A stretch of 64,000 nt of DNA from JANXYY01 sp035530875 (GCA_035530875.1 DATKUB010000006.1:1-64000); one strand, 5' to 3'. Numbered from the stretch's first letter, positions 51,248 to 60,177 are shown. Notes: generated by a model not told the origin, from the letters alone. Numbers and translations: made by a program.

Positions 51248-52978
51248 ATGCCACGTTCTATTCGTTTAGCGTTAACGCTCGGTATCGCTGCCCTTGCCAG
51301 CCTCGCTTCGTTCGTGACCATCAACCCGGCGGTGGCGGCGGTGTCCAATGCCGTCCCATGTTCGACCGGGGGGTCTTGGAGTCAGGGCCAGTTCAACATC
51401 TACTGGTTTGACGTGGATCAAGGCGACAGTCAGCTGATCGTCGGTCCCACCGGCAAGACGATGCTGATCGACTTGGGCGAGAACAGTTGGAACTCCCAGG
51501 GGGTCAATACCAATGCCACAGCCGTGGCCGCTCAGATCCGAACCATCTGCGGGACGGGTACGAACCCGGTTAATCTCGACTACGTGATGGCCTCGCACCA
51601 GCACTTAGATCACATCGGGTACGCCGGCAACCCGGGCGACACCAGTGCCTATGGCAATGGGCTCTATCAATTGCTTACCCCGACCGCGGTGGGTGGACTG
51701 GGTTTCACCGTCGGCACCCTGTTTGACCACGACGCGGGCACCTGGACCGACGCGAACAATAACGGCATCTGCGACATCGGAACCTCGGCCGCCCCCGAGC
51801 CCGAGGTCGCCTGGCACAACGTCGGCACCACGAGCATGACTGCTCGGCGTTTCATTTGCTGGCTCTACGGTCCGGCCGGCCAGCCTGACCGAGCCAACAT
51901 TGAGGGCAAGGTTGTGACCCTCACCAACTCCGGTGTCTGGCCCGCGATCGACCTGGGCGGTGCGGCCGGCACCATCGAGGAGGCCAACGCCAAAGGGGTA
52001 ATGCAGGCTGACGGTACGACGCCAGTCAGCGGTGACCACTCGACCGAGACGAACCCGCCAAGTGAGAACGACTACTCGATCGGCGTTAAATTCACCTACG
52101 GCGCTTACAACTACGCGACTGCCGGCGACAGCGATGGTGAGTACAACACTTCGGCCAACAGTTACACCTACAACGACGTCGAGTCCCTGCTCGCGACCAA
52201 GATGGGCAAGGTCGAAACGGTTCGCGCCAACCATCATGGTTCGGCACACTCGTCCTCAGCCAACTACGTCAACGCCCTGGACCCGCAGATGACGGTCATC
52301 TCCTGTGGAATTAACTCCTATGGTCATCCGGGCAACCGAACGCTAAACACCTATCGCGCGATCGCAGCGGACATCTACCTGATGAACAACCCATGCGACA
52401 CCACCGATGCAACTGGTGCGGCCATCGACTACTCAGGAACGTTCAACCATGACGGCACGGTCCATCTCGCCACGACTGGAACCAACGGATCGAGCTACAC
52501 GGTCTACTACGACACCGGGAGTCGGACCTACTTGACTGGAGCAGGTGCCGGCACGAACGGCGACCCTACTCAGGTGAAGGTTAACGAGGTTCTGATGGCG
52601 CCTTCGAGTGGCGGTACTGAGTGGGCGGAACTCTACAATCCGCTTACCGCGCCCGTTGATGTCAGCGGCTTCTACATCGACGACGTCGCCGGGGGCGGTG
52701 GAGCGCCGAAGCAAATTCCGGCCGGCACCCTCATTCCGGCCGGCGGACGCTATGTCATGGACATTCCTTCTGGGTTTTTCAACAACACGGGGGCCGAAAC
52801 GGTTCGGTTCCTATCTGGATCGGGAGCCAGCGAGATCACCTACGACTCTTACAGTTGGAGCCTGTCTTCAACCAAGTATGACCAGGTTTTTCACCGCACC
52901 GGTGATGGGGGCCCCTGGTGTAACACCATCTCAACCAACCTGACCAAAGGAACCGCAAACCCCGCGACCTGTCCGTGA
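51248..52978 (+). CDS. Secreted metallo-beta-lactamase-fold protein with C-terminal lamin-tail domain
   Basis: A 576-residue protein with a signal peptide (to about residue 30, ending in ALA-like AVA). The metallo-hydrolase domain resembles the ComEC/Rec2 C-terminal domain: FDVDQGDSQLIVGPTGKTMLIDLG, then HxHxDH at residues 117-122 (HQHLDH), and VRANHHGSAHSSS. A lamin-tail domain follows at about residues 440-555 (VKVNEVLMAPSSGGTEWAELYNP). This pairing is typical of secreted nuclease-like enzymes, so extracellular DNA or phosphodiester cleavage is a fair inference. AGGAG lies 5 bases before the ATG within the palindrome CTCCTAGGAG. Confidence 0.82.
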   Translation: MPRSIRLALTLGIAALASLASFVTINPAVAAVSNAVPCSTGGSWSQGQFNIYWFDVDQGDSQLIVGPTGKTMLIDLGENSWNSQGVNTNATAVAAQIRTICGTGTNPVNLDYVMASHQHLDHIGYAGNPGDTSAYGNGLYQLLTPTAVGGLGFTVGTLFDHDAGTWTDANNNGICDIGTSAAPEPEVAWHNVGTTSMTARRFICWLYGPAGQPDRANIEGKVVTLTNSGVWPAIDLGGAAGTIEEANAKGVMQADGTTPVSGDHSTETNPPSENDYSIGVKFTYGAYNYATAGDSDGEYNTSANSYTYNDVESLLATKMGKVETVRANHHGSAHSSSANYVNALDPQMTVISCGINSYGHPGNRTLNTYRAIAADIYLMNNPCDTTDATGAAIDYSGTFNHDGTVHLATTGTNGSSYTVYYDTGSRTYLTGAGAGTNGDPTQVKVNEVLMAPSSGGTEWAELYNPLTAPVDVSGFYIDDVAGGGGAPKQIPAGTLIPAGGRYVMDIPSGFFNNTGAETVRFLSGSGASEITYDSYSWSLSSTKYDQVFHRTGDGGPWCNTISTNLTKGTANPATCP

Positions 52979-53532
52979 TCCATCGGGTCACGGTGGCTCT
53001 GGTGCTCTTAGTGAGCGCCTTGGTGATTGGTGTTGGCTTTAGCTCTGCTACCGCACCGGTGACCGCATCGCCAGAGCGGGGCGATGGTCGGCTGGTGCTG
53101 GTCAGCGGTCGTGACGACCACGGGATGGTTGCGATGCGCCAGGTCCCTGTCTACGAGGAACCCGAGTCTGCTTACGTTGCGGGGAAGATCATGGACGGCA
53201 CATTGGCTCGGGTGGTCGAGATCCAGGGGCAGTGGCTTCGGATCGAGACCGTCGAGGGTCTTAACGTCACGGGGTGGATCAACGATTTCTACCTGCGCGG
53301 TGAAGTTCGCCTGGTCGGGCCGCCACCGTCTTGCGCAGTCCAAATCGCCGGTGCCCGTCGCGACGGCGGGACGCTCGTGGTGGTCCGTGAGTTTCGTGCT
53401 GACCGGGTTCTGGTCGAAACTCGCACACCCCCTTTTGTCCGGGGCTGGGTGCTCCGCGCGGACCTTCAGGAGTTGGCGCCACAGGGCGGCAACTGCGGAG
53501 ACATTTCACCAGACGACCGGCACACGCACTAA
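52975..53532 (+). CDS. Secreted or membrane-anchored SH3-like domain protein
   Basis: A 185-residue protein with an N-terminal hydrophobic segment (VALVLLVSALVIGVGF) that serves as signal or anchor. An SH3b-like barrel follows, residues about 45-110 (VPVYEEPESAYVAGKIMDGTLARVVEIQGQWLRIE, then GWINDFYLRG), with a second related unit to residue 165 (VLVETRTPPFVRGWVLRADL). The GTG overlaps the stop of the metallo-beta-lactamase gene (GTGA), so the two are co-translated and may work together outside the cell. Its ligand is unknown. Confidence 0.75.
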   Translation: MIHRVTVALVLLVSALVIGVGFSSATAPVTASPERGDGRLVLVSGRDDHGMVAMRQVPVYEEPESAYVAGKIMDGTLARVVEIQGQWLRIETVEGLNVTGWINDFYLRGEVRLVGPPPSCAVQIAGARRDGGTLVVVREFRADRVLVETRTPPFVRGWVLRADLQELAPQGGNCGDISPDDRHTH

Positions 53533-53559
53533 CTCGTCGTGGTTGAACCTTGACCAGGA

Positions 53560-54570
53560 TCAGGTCGGACAGCCGCAACTCTGGTGCCGAATGAGCGAGC
53601 ATCGGAGAGGCGCGACCTTTGTGGGAGCCTCGCCGCCGATCTGCCTTAGCAGTTGATCGACGGTGGCAGTCCCCAGAGCCGCGAACGGCACTCGAACGAC
53701 GGTCATGGGTGGGGTCAGGTACTCGCTCTGCACGGTGCCGTCGATGGTGATCAGCGCGAGATCGACACCGATCTTTCGGCCGGCCTCGTGTGCTGCGCGC
53801 ACGACTCCTAAGCCGTGTTCATCCGTAGTGGCACAAATGGCGGTCACGTCAGGGCGCCGCGCTAGCAGTTCTCGGGTCGCCAGGTAGGCGGAGTCCGCCA
53901 GGTGTTCGTAGCCGCACGGCAAGATTAGGTCTTCTTCCACGGGGTGTGAAGCCGCGGCGAGTGCTTCGCGGAAGCCGGCTGTTCGGGCTTGGATTGGCGA
54001 TCCTGAGATCGGCCCAGTCAGGCAGGCAATATACCGGTGTCCATGCTCCACCAGGTGATTCGTCGCCTCCAGGCCGGCTAGGCGGTCATCGGCGACAACT
54101 GTGGTGACGTCGTCGGAGTGGTGGTGGGTGATGACGTGTGGGACCTGTGCGTCTGCCAGCAACTTGACCGGCTGCAGGTGCCCCTCGGTGGGGGCGAGGA
54201 TGACGCCATCAACGGCGGCATCGAGAAGTGCTTGCAGCTGGGCGAGCTCGCGATCGGCACTGAACCGAGTGGCGGAGATGAACAGGTGCTGATGGCGCTG
54301 GAGTGCCGCGTCCTCGATCGCCGCCGCGAGCTGGGCGAAGAACGGCCGAGCCAGATCTGGGATCACCAGACCGATGGTGGCTGTGCGTTTGGTCCGTAGG
54401 CCGCGGGCTAGCCGATTGGGTCGGTATCCGAGGGTCTCAATGGCTTCCTCAACCCGGAGCCGAGCCGCTGCAGATACGGGACGGGGTCCGTTGTTGAGCA
54501 CGTAACTGACCACAGCGGTCGACGTACCGGCGAGGGCAGCGACATCTCGCACACTGGGTCGGTTCGTCAT
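53560..54570 (-). CDS. LacI-family transcriptional regulator
   Basis: A 336-residue repressor. The N-terminal helix-turn-helix and hinge read SVRDVAALAGTSTAVVSYVLNNG and ARLRVEEAIETLGYRPNRLARGL. The periplasmic-binding-protein-like effector domain follows (TIGLVIPDLARPFFAQLAAAIEDAA, then AICATTDEHGLGVVRAAHEAG). I chose the ATG at 54570, which has AAAGGA at good distance; an upstream frame adds 14 residues without support. A perfect palindrome at 54616-54629 lies in its promoter. Nearest targets would be the secreted enzymes at 49954-53532; the effector is not deducible. Confidence 0.9.
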   Translation of the reverse strand: MTNRPSVRDVAALAGTSTAVVSYVLNNGPRPVSAAARLRVEEAIETLGYRPNRLARGLRTKRTATIGLVIPDLARPFFAQLAAAIEDAALQRHQHLFISATRFSADRELAQLQALLDAAVDGVILAPTEGHLQPVKLLADAQVPHVITHHHSDDVTTVVADDRLAGLEATNHLVEHGHRYIACLTGPISGSPIQARTAGFREALAAASHPVEEDLILPCGYEHLADSAYLATRELLARRPDVTAICATTDEHGLGVVRAAHEAGRKIGVDLALITIDGTVQSEYLTPPMTVVRVPFAALGTATVDQLLRQIGGEAPTKVAPLRCSLIRHQSCGCPT

Positions 54571-54615
54571 CTCGGTCCTTTCAAGGTGAGCAGAACATGT
54601 CATGGACAGCATCCC

Positions 54616-54629
54616 ACGTTTCTAAACGT
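54616..54629. promoter_or_regulatory. Perfect LacI-type operator upstream of the lacI-family gene
   Basis: ACGTTT-CT-AAACGT is an inverted repeat with 6-base arms and a 2-base centre, the usual architecture of LacI-family operators. It lies 46 bases upstream of the regulator ATG, which suggests autoregulation. Confidence 0.65.
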
Positions 54630-54894
54630 TTCTACTTGGGAGTAAGCGGCACGGTTGGCTGGGAGTGGAACCACGAGCGAAATGATTGTCAGCCAGGATC
54701 GATGGCCCAAGTTTGAAGCTAATCATTTATCTGATCAAGCCGGAGATGTCATCTTGCAGATAGGCTCATTTGAGATTGTAAAACTGTGGATAACGCCTCA
54801 GCGCCTTCCCAATACGATCCTGCTTGATTCCTGACAGCCAGCTCAGGAGATGGTATCGTGATTGAATGTTCAACTAATCGCTAAGGATGGCCAG

Positions 54895-55671
54895 ATGACT
54901 GTAATGCCGTCGATCTACCTGGGCCACGGCGCGCCGCCGCTAGTTGATGATCCGTTCTGGCCGGACCAGTTAACAAAGTGGAGCGCGGAAATCCCAACGC
55001 CCAAAGCGATTTTGGTGGTGAGCGCCCACTGGGAGTCGGCGCCCCTAACCATTGGTGCTACCGACTTGGGAGTTCCGCTCACTTACGATTTTTATGGCTT
55101 CCCGCAGCGGTATTACCAGGTGCAGTACGCGGTACCGGGCGCCCCAGAACTGGCAAACAGAGTCGAAGCTTTAATGCCAGACAATGAGCCAATCGCACAC
55201 CAGCCGCAGCGAGGTCTAGACCATGGTGCTTACGTGCCACTGACGGTCATGTATCCCAAGGCAGAAATCCCGGTTCTTCAAATTTCAATGCCAACTCTTG
55301 ATCCGGCTCGTTTGCTGCAACTTGGAAAGCGGCTTTCGCCGTTGCGTGAGGAAGGCGTGCTGATTATTGGATCGGGCTTTCTAACCCACGGACTTCCCTA
55401 TGTTTCTTTCGGTGACCCGCATGGGGTCGCGCCAACGTGGTCCAGCGAGTTTGATCATTGGTGCGACGAGGCGCTTATGCGAGGCGACGTCGACACGCTT
55501 CTCGATTTCAAGCATCGAGCGCCAGGCATGCCGTATGCCCATCCCACGACGGAGCACTTCGCGCCGCTGTTTGTGGCTCTCGGCGCTGCAATCGGGGGAA
55601 GTACGCCGCCTACGACAAAGGTCGATGGATATTGGTACGGACTTGCAAAACGGTCTTACGAAATGGCCTGA
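54895..55671 (+). CDS. DODA-type extradiol aromatic ring-opening dioxygenase
   Basis: A class III extradiol dioxygenase of about 258 residues (LigB-like, YgiD group). The metal-binding histidines are in SIYLGHGAPPL, VVSAHWES and HGAYVPLTVMYP, with a further TEHFAPLFVALGAA near the C-terminus. Members cleave catechol-type rings such as DOPA; the natural substrate is unknown. The ATG at 54895 has AAGGA seven bases upstream; a TTG at 54862 would add 11 residues. It converges with the transporter gene, with a 16-base overlap. Confidence 0.88.
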   Translation: MTVMPSIYLGHGAPPLVDDPFWPDQLTKWSAEIPTPKAILVVSAHWESAPLTIGATDLGVPLTYDFYGFPQRYYQVQYAVPGAPELANRVEALMPDNEPIAHQPQRGLDHGAYVPLTVMYPKAEIPVLQISMPTLDPARLLQLGKRLSPLREEGVLIIGSGFLTHGLPYVSFGDPHGVAPTWSSEFDHWCDEALMRGDVDTLLDFKHRAPGMPYAHPTTEHFAPLFVALGAAIGGSTPPTTKVDGYWYGLAKRSYEMA

Positions 55672-56549
55672 GATACCTGATCTTCGGCCAGACCCGACCT
55701 TTTTGTGGCGTACCAAGATCCAATAAGCACGAGTGGAAAACCAATCGCCGTGCCCACGGTTAGCGGTTCACGGAGGAAGATGATTCCGAGCGCAACCGCA
55801 ACCGCCGGATTGATATAGGTCACCAACACAATTCTGACCGCACCCATTCGCTCCAGAAGAGTGAAGAAGGCAAAAAATGCAAGTGCGGTGCACACGACGC
55901 CGAGAACCAGCACACTACTAATGGCTTTCACCGACGGAACATGATTTGGCCAACTGTAGATGCCTGGGATCAGGTAGATGAAGGCAACAATAGCCACCGT
56001 AAGGGCGATGACGCCGAAGGTCGATACATGCGCCAGCTTGCGCGCGGCCATGGCAGGAGCGGCTGCATAACAAAACGAGACGACTATCAATTGAATAATC
56101 GATCGTACGTCCGCCTTACCGCCGCTGATATCGAGCCAGACAAGGGCGGTCACCCCGATAAACCCGATCGCTAGCCCGACCAGGCGAGTCGAATGCCAGG
56201 CGCTTCGATCACCAAAGAATGCGCCGATCATGGTTCCCATCAGCGGCGTCGTTGCGATCATTAGTGCGCCAAGTCCGGACGAGATTCGCGTCTCGGCATC
56301 GTTGAGAAGCAGCCATGGCACCCCCATCTCAACGACAGCAAAGGCCAGAACCCAGGGAAAGGCTTTCATTGCCAGCCGTAATTCATTTCGTTTGATCGCA
56401 ATCGGAACCATGATCAACGCGGCGATGAGGGTTCGGAGCATGACAACGGTTGCGGGAGAGAAATCGGTTAAAGCGTACTTAATAAATAGGTAAGGGATGC
56501 CCCAAATAACGGAGAGGAGTCCAAAAAGAAAGTAATCGCGCCTAATCAC
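55656..56549 (-). CDS. EamA/DMT-superfamily transporter
   Basis: A 297-residue membrane protein with ten predicted helices arranged as two EamA repeats (FGLLSVIWGIPYLFIKYAL opens the first; VIALTVAIVAFIYLIPGIY opens the second half). YINPAVAVALGIIFLREPLTVGTAIGFPLVLIGSW is the typical last-repeat signature. Members export or exchange metabolites; substrate unknown. The GTG start at 56549 lies 6 bases after a TAAGTT element, so the transcript is probably leaderless. Confidence 0.87.
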   Translation of the reverse strand: MIRRDYFLFGLLSVIWGIPYLFIKYALTDFSPATVVMLRTLIAALIMVPIAIKRNELRLAMKAFPWVLAFAVVEMGVPWLLLNDAETRISSGLGALMIATTPLMGTMIGAFFGDRSAWHSTRLVGLAIGFIGVTALVWLDISGGKADVRSIIQLIVVSFCYAAAPAMAARKLAHVSTFGVIALTVAIVAFIYLIPGIYSWPNHVPSVKAISSVLVLGVVCTALAFFAFFTLLERMGAVRIVLVTYINPAVAVALGIIFLREPLTVGTAIGFPLVLIGSWYATKRSGLAEDQVSQAIS

Positions 56550-56555
56550 TTGCAG

Positions 56556-56561
56556 AACTTA
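56556..56561 (-). promoter_or_regulatory. Leaderless -10 element for the EamA transporter
   Basis: On the minus strand TAAGTT, 6 bases before the GTG at 56549, with no ribosome-binding site. Confidence 0.5.
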
Positions 56562-56569
56562 CCGGAAAC

Positions 56570-57721
56570 TCAAGCGAGGGCGCGCTGGTATACCGCAATC
56601 GTGTCTTTGGCCACCTGAGCCCAGCCAAATTCAGCGACGGCCCGCTCGCGGCCCGCTTCGCCGTAACGCTTTGCGAGGTCTGGATTTTCGGCAACCCTGT
56701 TGATGGTATTTGCCAGGCCAAATTCGAATTCGGCATCGTTGTCTGTGTACGGAACCAACTCTCCAGTCACCTCATGGGCGACAACTTCAGGAATTCCCCC
56801 GACCGCGGAAGCGACTACTGCGGTACCGCATGCCATGGCTTCAAGATTTACAATTCCGAGCGGTTCATAAATAGATGGACAGACGAAAACTCTGGCGGCA
56901 GTTAGCAACGATGTTAGTTGTCGTGTTGAAAGCATTTTCCGAATCCAGATTATGTTTTTCCGCTCGCCTTGAAGACTTTCGACAAGTTCTTCGACTTCAG
57001 CGCCAATTCGTTCTTCGTCTGCGGCGCCGGCTGCGAGGACGAGGGTTAGATCTGGATTAACCAACTTCCAAGCCCGAAGCAAATGCGCCAAGCCCTTCTG
57101 CCTGGTGATCCGACCAACGAACAGTGCGAATGGAGCATTGGTTAGAATTCCAAATTCAGTCAGAACCTCTAAATCATTGTTTGGCTTGAAAACTTCCGTG
57201 TCTACCCCATTTCTGACGGTGAACACCTTGGCTGGATCCAGTTTGGGATATGAGTTCAAAATGTCGCCGCGCATCCCGTCGCTGACCGAAATTATCGCCG
57301 CCGCGGATTCATAGGCGGTCTTTTCTGCCCAAGACGAAATCCGATATCCACCGCCCAGCTGTTCGGCTTTCCACGGCCGCAACGGCTCAAGCGAATGTGC
57401 GGTGAGAACGTGTGGGCGGTCATGGAGTAGGCCTCCGATATGCCCGGCAAAATTTGCATACCAAGTGTGTGAATGAAGAAGATCGGCAGTTAGACCATCG
57501 GCCATCGCTAAATCCGTTGCGAGTGCCGCAAGAGCGGGATTGGCATTCAGAAATTCTTGAGGGGTCGGTTGGGCAATTGCATCTGAGCGGGGTTGACCAA
57601 AACAATGGACCTCAACCTCGACGCTTGCCTTGGCCAGTGCGCGTGCCAATTGCGTCACGTGAACGCCAGCTCCGCCGTAGACATTTGGTGGCCATTCTTT
57701 GGTCAGCAGTGCAACTCGCAT
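56570..57721 (-). CDS. glgM: GT4 glycosyltransferase, actinobacterial GlgM/GlgA type
   Basis: A 383-residue GT-B enzyme of the family that includes mycobacterial GlgM (Rv1212c). It uses ADP-glucose to make maltose-1-phosphate or extend glycogen-like glucan. The N-terminal KEWPPNVYGGAGVHVTQLARALA binds the acceptor; LFVGRITRQKGLAHLLRAW and the nucleotide-sugar site SIYEPLGIVNLEAMACGTAVVASAVGGIPEVV, with the E-x7-E pattern, follow. It is divergent from glgC with 69 bases between, the Rv1212c-Rv1213 arrangement. A TAGCGT element lies 6 bases before the ATG. Confidence 0.92.
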   Translation of the reverse strand: MRVALLTKEWPPNVYGGAGVHVTQLARALAKASVEVEVHCFGQPRSDAIAQPTPQEFLNANPALAALATDLAMADGLTADLLHSHTWYANFAGHIGGLLHDRPHVLTAHSLEPLRPWKAEQLGGGYRISSWAEKTAYESAAAIISVSDGMRGDILNSYPKLDPAKVFTVRNGVDTEVFKPNNDLEVLTEFGILTNAPFALFVGRITRQKGLAHLLRAWKLVNPDLTLVLAAGAADEERIGAEVEELVESLQGERKNIIWIRKMLSTRQLTSLLTAARVFVCPSIYEPLGIVNLEAMACGTAVVASAVGGIPEVVAHEVTGELVPYTDNDAEFEFGLANTINRVAENPDLAKRYGEAGRERAVAEFGWAQVAKDTIAVYQRALA

Positions 57722-57727
57722 GAAGCG

Positions 57728-57733
57728 ACGCTA
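57728..57733 (-). promoter_or_regulatory. Leaderless -10 element for glgM
   Basis: On the minus strand TAGCGT, 6 bases before the ATG at 57721. Confidence 0.55.
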
Positions 57734-57778
57734 TCTCAGGTCATAGTCATTCACTAGGCACGCAGCGCTGTTTGCCTC

Positions 57779-57784
57779 TAACGT
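57779..57784 (+). promoter_or_regulatory. Leaderless -10 element for glgC
   Basis: TAACGT, 6 bases before the ATG at 57791. glgM and glgC thus appear to have separate, divergent leaderless promoters in a 69-base spacer. Confidence 0.55.
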
Positions 57785-57790
57785 CTAGCC

Positions 57791-59014
57791 ATGGCGAGAT
57801 ATCCAGAGGTCCTTGGCATTGTGTTGGCTGGCGGCGAGGGGAAGCGGCTAATGCCGCTGACGGCAGATCGGGCCAAACCCGCGGTTCCGTTTGGCGGCTC
57901 ATATCGGTTGGTGGATTTTGTACTTTCAAATCTGGTCAACGCGGATTTCCACAAGATTGCCGTTCTCACTCAGTACAAGTCACATTCTCTGGACCGACAC
58001 ATCACAATGACCTGGCGTCTGTCCACGCTTCTGAATAACTACATAACCCCAGTTCCTGCCCAGCAGCGGCTTGGTCCTCGCTGGTATACGGGGAGCGCAG
58101 ATGCCATTTTGCAGAACTTCAATCTGATCCAAGATGAAGGGCCAGAACATATTCTGGTCTTTGGTGCGGATCACGTTTATCGCATGGATCCATCTCAGAT
58201 GCTTGATCAGCATTTAGAGACTGGTGCTGGAATCACCATCGCGGCCATCAAGGTTCCGCTTGGCTCGGCCAGTGAATTCGGGGTGATTGAACTTGCAGAA
58301 GACGGCATAACAATCAAGGGTTTTCACGAAAAGCCGAGCAATCCACCTCCGATCCCAGGTGATCCGGAACATGCGTTCGTTTCGATGGGAAACTACATCT
58401 TTGAGCGATTGGTCATGGAAGAGGCTCTGCAGACAGACTCTGAGGATTCGACTTCTCGCCATGATCTCGGCGCGAATATAATTCCAATGCTCACAAAGGC
58501 GGGACTGGCAAAGGCCTACGACTTCTCCAAAAATAAAGTTCCCGGTGAGACTGAGCGAGATAAGGGTTACTGGCGAGATGTCGGAACTTTAGATGCCTAT
58601 TTTGATGCCCACATGGATCTGGTGTCGGTCCACCCGGTCTTCAATCTCTACAACCGCGAATGGCCACTCTTAACTAATCCACCATCGTTGCCGCCGGCAA
58701 AATTTAGCCAAGGGGGTATAGCTCAAGATTCGATTGTCGGGGCAGGCTCGATCATTGCCGGCGCACATGTGGCTAGAACCGTGTCTTCATATGACGTCAT
58801 GGTGGCAGAAGGGGCATTTGTGGAAGGCAGCGTGCTCATGCCCTCAGTGCGAATTGGTCCCAATGCTGTTGTGCGACGAGCAATTTTAGACAAGAACGTT
58901 ATTGTTGAAGAAGGAGCTCAAATAGGAGTCGACCTCTATCGAGACCGGGAACGGTTTACGGTCTCAGAAGGGGGCATCGTAGTTGTCGGCAAGGGCGTCC
59001 GAGTAACTCCGTGA
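57791..59014 (+). CDS. glgC: Glucose-1-phosphate adenylyltransferase
   Basis: GlgC (407 residues) makes ADP-glucose from glucose-1-phosphate and ATP, the committed step of glycogen and maltosyl-phosphate synthesis. The nucleotide-binding loop is VLAGGEGKRLMPLTADRAKPAVPFGG. GSADAILQNFNLI, VFGADHVYRMD and the catalytic DVGTLDAYFDAHMDL region follow, and a left-handed beta-helix ends it (SSYDVMVAEGAFVEGSVLMPSVRIGPNAVVRRAILD). It supplies the substrate of the divergent GlgM. Confidence 0.96.
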   Translation: MARYPEVLGIVLAGGEGKRLMPLTADRAKPAVPFGGSYRLVDFVLSNLVNADFHKIAVLTQYKSHSLDRHITMTWRLSTLLNNYITPVPAQQRLGPRWYTGSADAILQNFNLIQDEGPEHILVFGADHVYRMDPSQMLDQHLETGAGITIAAIKVPLGSASEFGVIELAEDGITIKGFHEKPSNPPPIPGDPEHAFVSMGNYIFERLVMEEALQTDSEDSTSRHDLGANIIPMLTKAGLAKAYDFSKNKVPGETERDKGYWRDVGTLDAYFDAHMDLVSVHPVFNLYNREWPLLTNPPSLPPAKFSQGGIAQDSIVGAGSIIAGAHVARTVSSYDVMVAEGAFVEGSVLMPSVRIGPNAVVRRAILDKNVIVEEGAQIGVDLYRDRERFTVSEGGIVVVGKGVRVTP

Positions 59015-59025
59015 TTGACTTTGCC

Positions 59026-59277
59026 TTATTTTTCAAGTTGTCCCAGCTTCGCGAGTTTTGCGCGGAGCGTTGGGTCGCTCGGCTCAGTGAGATGCGTTCC
59101 ATCAGAAAAGACAATTACTGGAATCGACTGCATCCCATTGTTGATCTTCATGATCTTTTCTAAACCTGACTCGTCTTTCTCAACATCAATGTATTTGTAC
59201 GTCACGCCAAGTTCGTCAAGCAATCGTTTGGATCTTCGGCAATCTCCGCACCAGCCTGCTCCGTAAAAAGTGATCAT
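59026..59277 (-). CDS. Mycoredoxin/glutaredoxin-like protein
   Basis: An 83-residue thioredoxin-fold protein with the active site CGDC in TFYGAGWCGDCRRSKRLLDELGV and the cis-proline loop IPVIVFSDG. It belongs with mycoredoxin-1 type proteins, which reduce mycothiol mixed disulfides in actinobacteria. It converges with glgC, 11 bases apart. A TAGAAT element 6 bases upstream of the ATG overlaps the end of copC, so it probably has its own leaderless promoter. Confidence 0.88.
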   Translation of the reverse strand: MITFYGAGWCGDCRRSKRLLDELGVTYKYIDVEKDESGLEKIMKINNGMQSIPVIVFSDGTHLTEPSDPTLRAKLAKLGQLEK

Positions 59278-59283
59278 GAAGGG

Positions 59284-59289
59284 ATTCTA
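59284..59289 (-). promoter_or_regulatory. Leaderless -10 element for the mycoredoxin gene
   Basis: On the minus strand TAGAAT, 6 bases before the ATG at 59277. It overlaps the stop region of copC. Confidence 0.55.
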
Positions 59290-59832
59290 CGCGCGCGGTT
59301 TGCCTAGCCTTGACCAGAGCGTGGCGACCCCAACGGCAAGGACGAGAACTCCCAGATAGATAAGGATTAGGCGGGAATTCCCATCGCCCGAACCGCCTTC
59401 GCCATTACTTGCCCCAGATTCAGATTCTCCGGTGGCAGCAACTGAAGGTTTGGCCGTGGCTGTCAGTGATGGAATTCGAATTGTGAATCCAACGCTATCT
59501 TCGACGGGATGACCATCGGCGCTCACGGCCCGATAGTTAACGACGTAACGTCCATTTAGCGTAATCGGGCCAACGCCCACAGAAAGATTTGTGTTGGCTA
59601 CCTTGGCATTTCCCAGATCAACGCGAACTCCATCGGGTGCTGTAACGGTAAGACCCGCCCCGCTGCTGGTAAGCGCTTCATCAAAAGTAATAACCACCTG
59701 GGTCGGTGCGACGGTCTGCACCGAGTCCTTCGGCGGATTCATCGAGACCATAGTGCTGTGCGCAAAGGCTGGTGCAGCTGCGTAAGAAACCAGGAACAAG
59801 GCTATGAAAAGAGATTTGATGCCTTTTTGCAA
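59287..59832 (-). CDS. copC: CopC-domain copper-binding protein, membrane-anchored
   Basis: A 181-residue exported protein. After the signal peptide the mature part starts HSTMVSMNPPKDSVQTVAP, with the N-terminal histidine typical of the CopC copper site. VVITFDEALTSSGAGLTVTAPDG, YVVNYRAVSADGHPVEDSVGFTI (second histidine) follow. A Gly/Ser-rich linker and a C-terminal helix (LILIYLGVLVLAVGVATLW) anchor it. The TTG start has AGGAG eight bases upstream, inside the preceding gene's end, so the two are co-transcribed. Confidence 0.85.
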   Translation of the reverse strand: MQKGIKSLFIALFLVSYAAAPAFAHSTMVSMNPPKDSVQTVAPTQVVITFDEALTSSGAGLTVTAPDGVRVDLGNAKVANTNLSVGVGPITLNGRYVVNYRAVSADGHPVEDSVGFTIRIPSLTATAKPSVAATGESESGASNGEGGSGDGNSRLILIYLGVLVLAVGVATLWSRLGKPRA

Positions 59833-59841
59833 GAGATACTC

Positions 59842-60177
59842 CTAATACATCGAACTGTTGCGACGAGAGCGAAGTACTAAAATCGCAGTAGCGGCGCCGA
59901 TCAAGACCGCTGCCCCAAGGGCAACCAGACCCCCTACATCGTCAAGAATGTTTCGGTGTTCACCGAATTCGTGGGATCCAGGAACATCATCACCAAGATT
60001 GGGCTGGTGGTCCCCATTTTCAGTTTCCGAATTTGATGCGGTTGGAGTCGGTGTAGCACTGGATGTTTGGCTCAGTGCCAGTGGCGTGGATGCGACAGCC
60101 AGAGCAGGTGTCGAGTTGAAAAGCGCGAGAAAGATGATGGCCAGGTTGGCCGCGCCTTTGGCCAAGCGAGAACTCAT
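59842..60177 (-). CDS. Small exported membrane-anchored protein upstream of copC
   Basis: A protein of about 111 residues of unknown function. A signal peptide (NLAIIFLALFNSTPALA) is followed by a Ser/Thr/Pro-rich acidic stretch with several histidines (GDHQPNLGDDVPGSHEFGEHRN), then a membrane helix (LVALGAAVLIGAATAILVL) and a basic tail. The histidines could bind metal, in line with CopC ten bases downstream; that is inference. The ATG at 60177 is 6 bases after CACTAT; a GTG at 60195 is the alternative start. Confidence 0.68.
   Translation of the reverse strand: MSSRLAKGAANLAIIFLALFNSTPALAVASTPLALSQTSSATPTPTASNSETENGDHQPNLGDDVPGSHEFGEHRNILDDVGGLVALGAAVLIGAATAILVLRSRRNSSMY

Noticed and set aside
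51605..52249. 214-codon minus-strand frame opposite the metallo-beta-lactamase gene
   Set aside because: It is antisense to a clearly coding, motif-bearing gene and has no recognisable domain.
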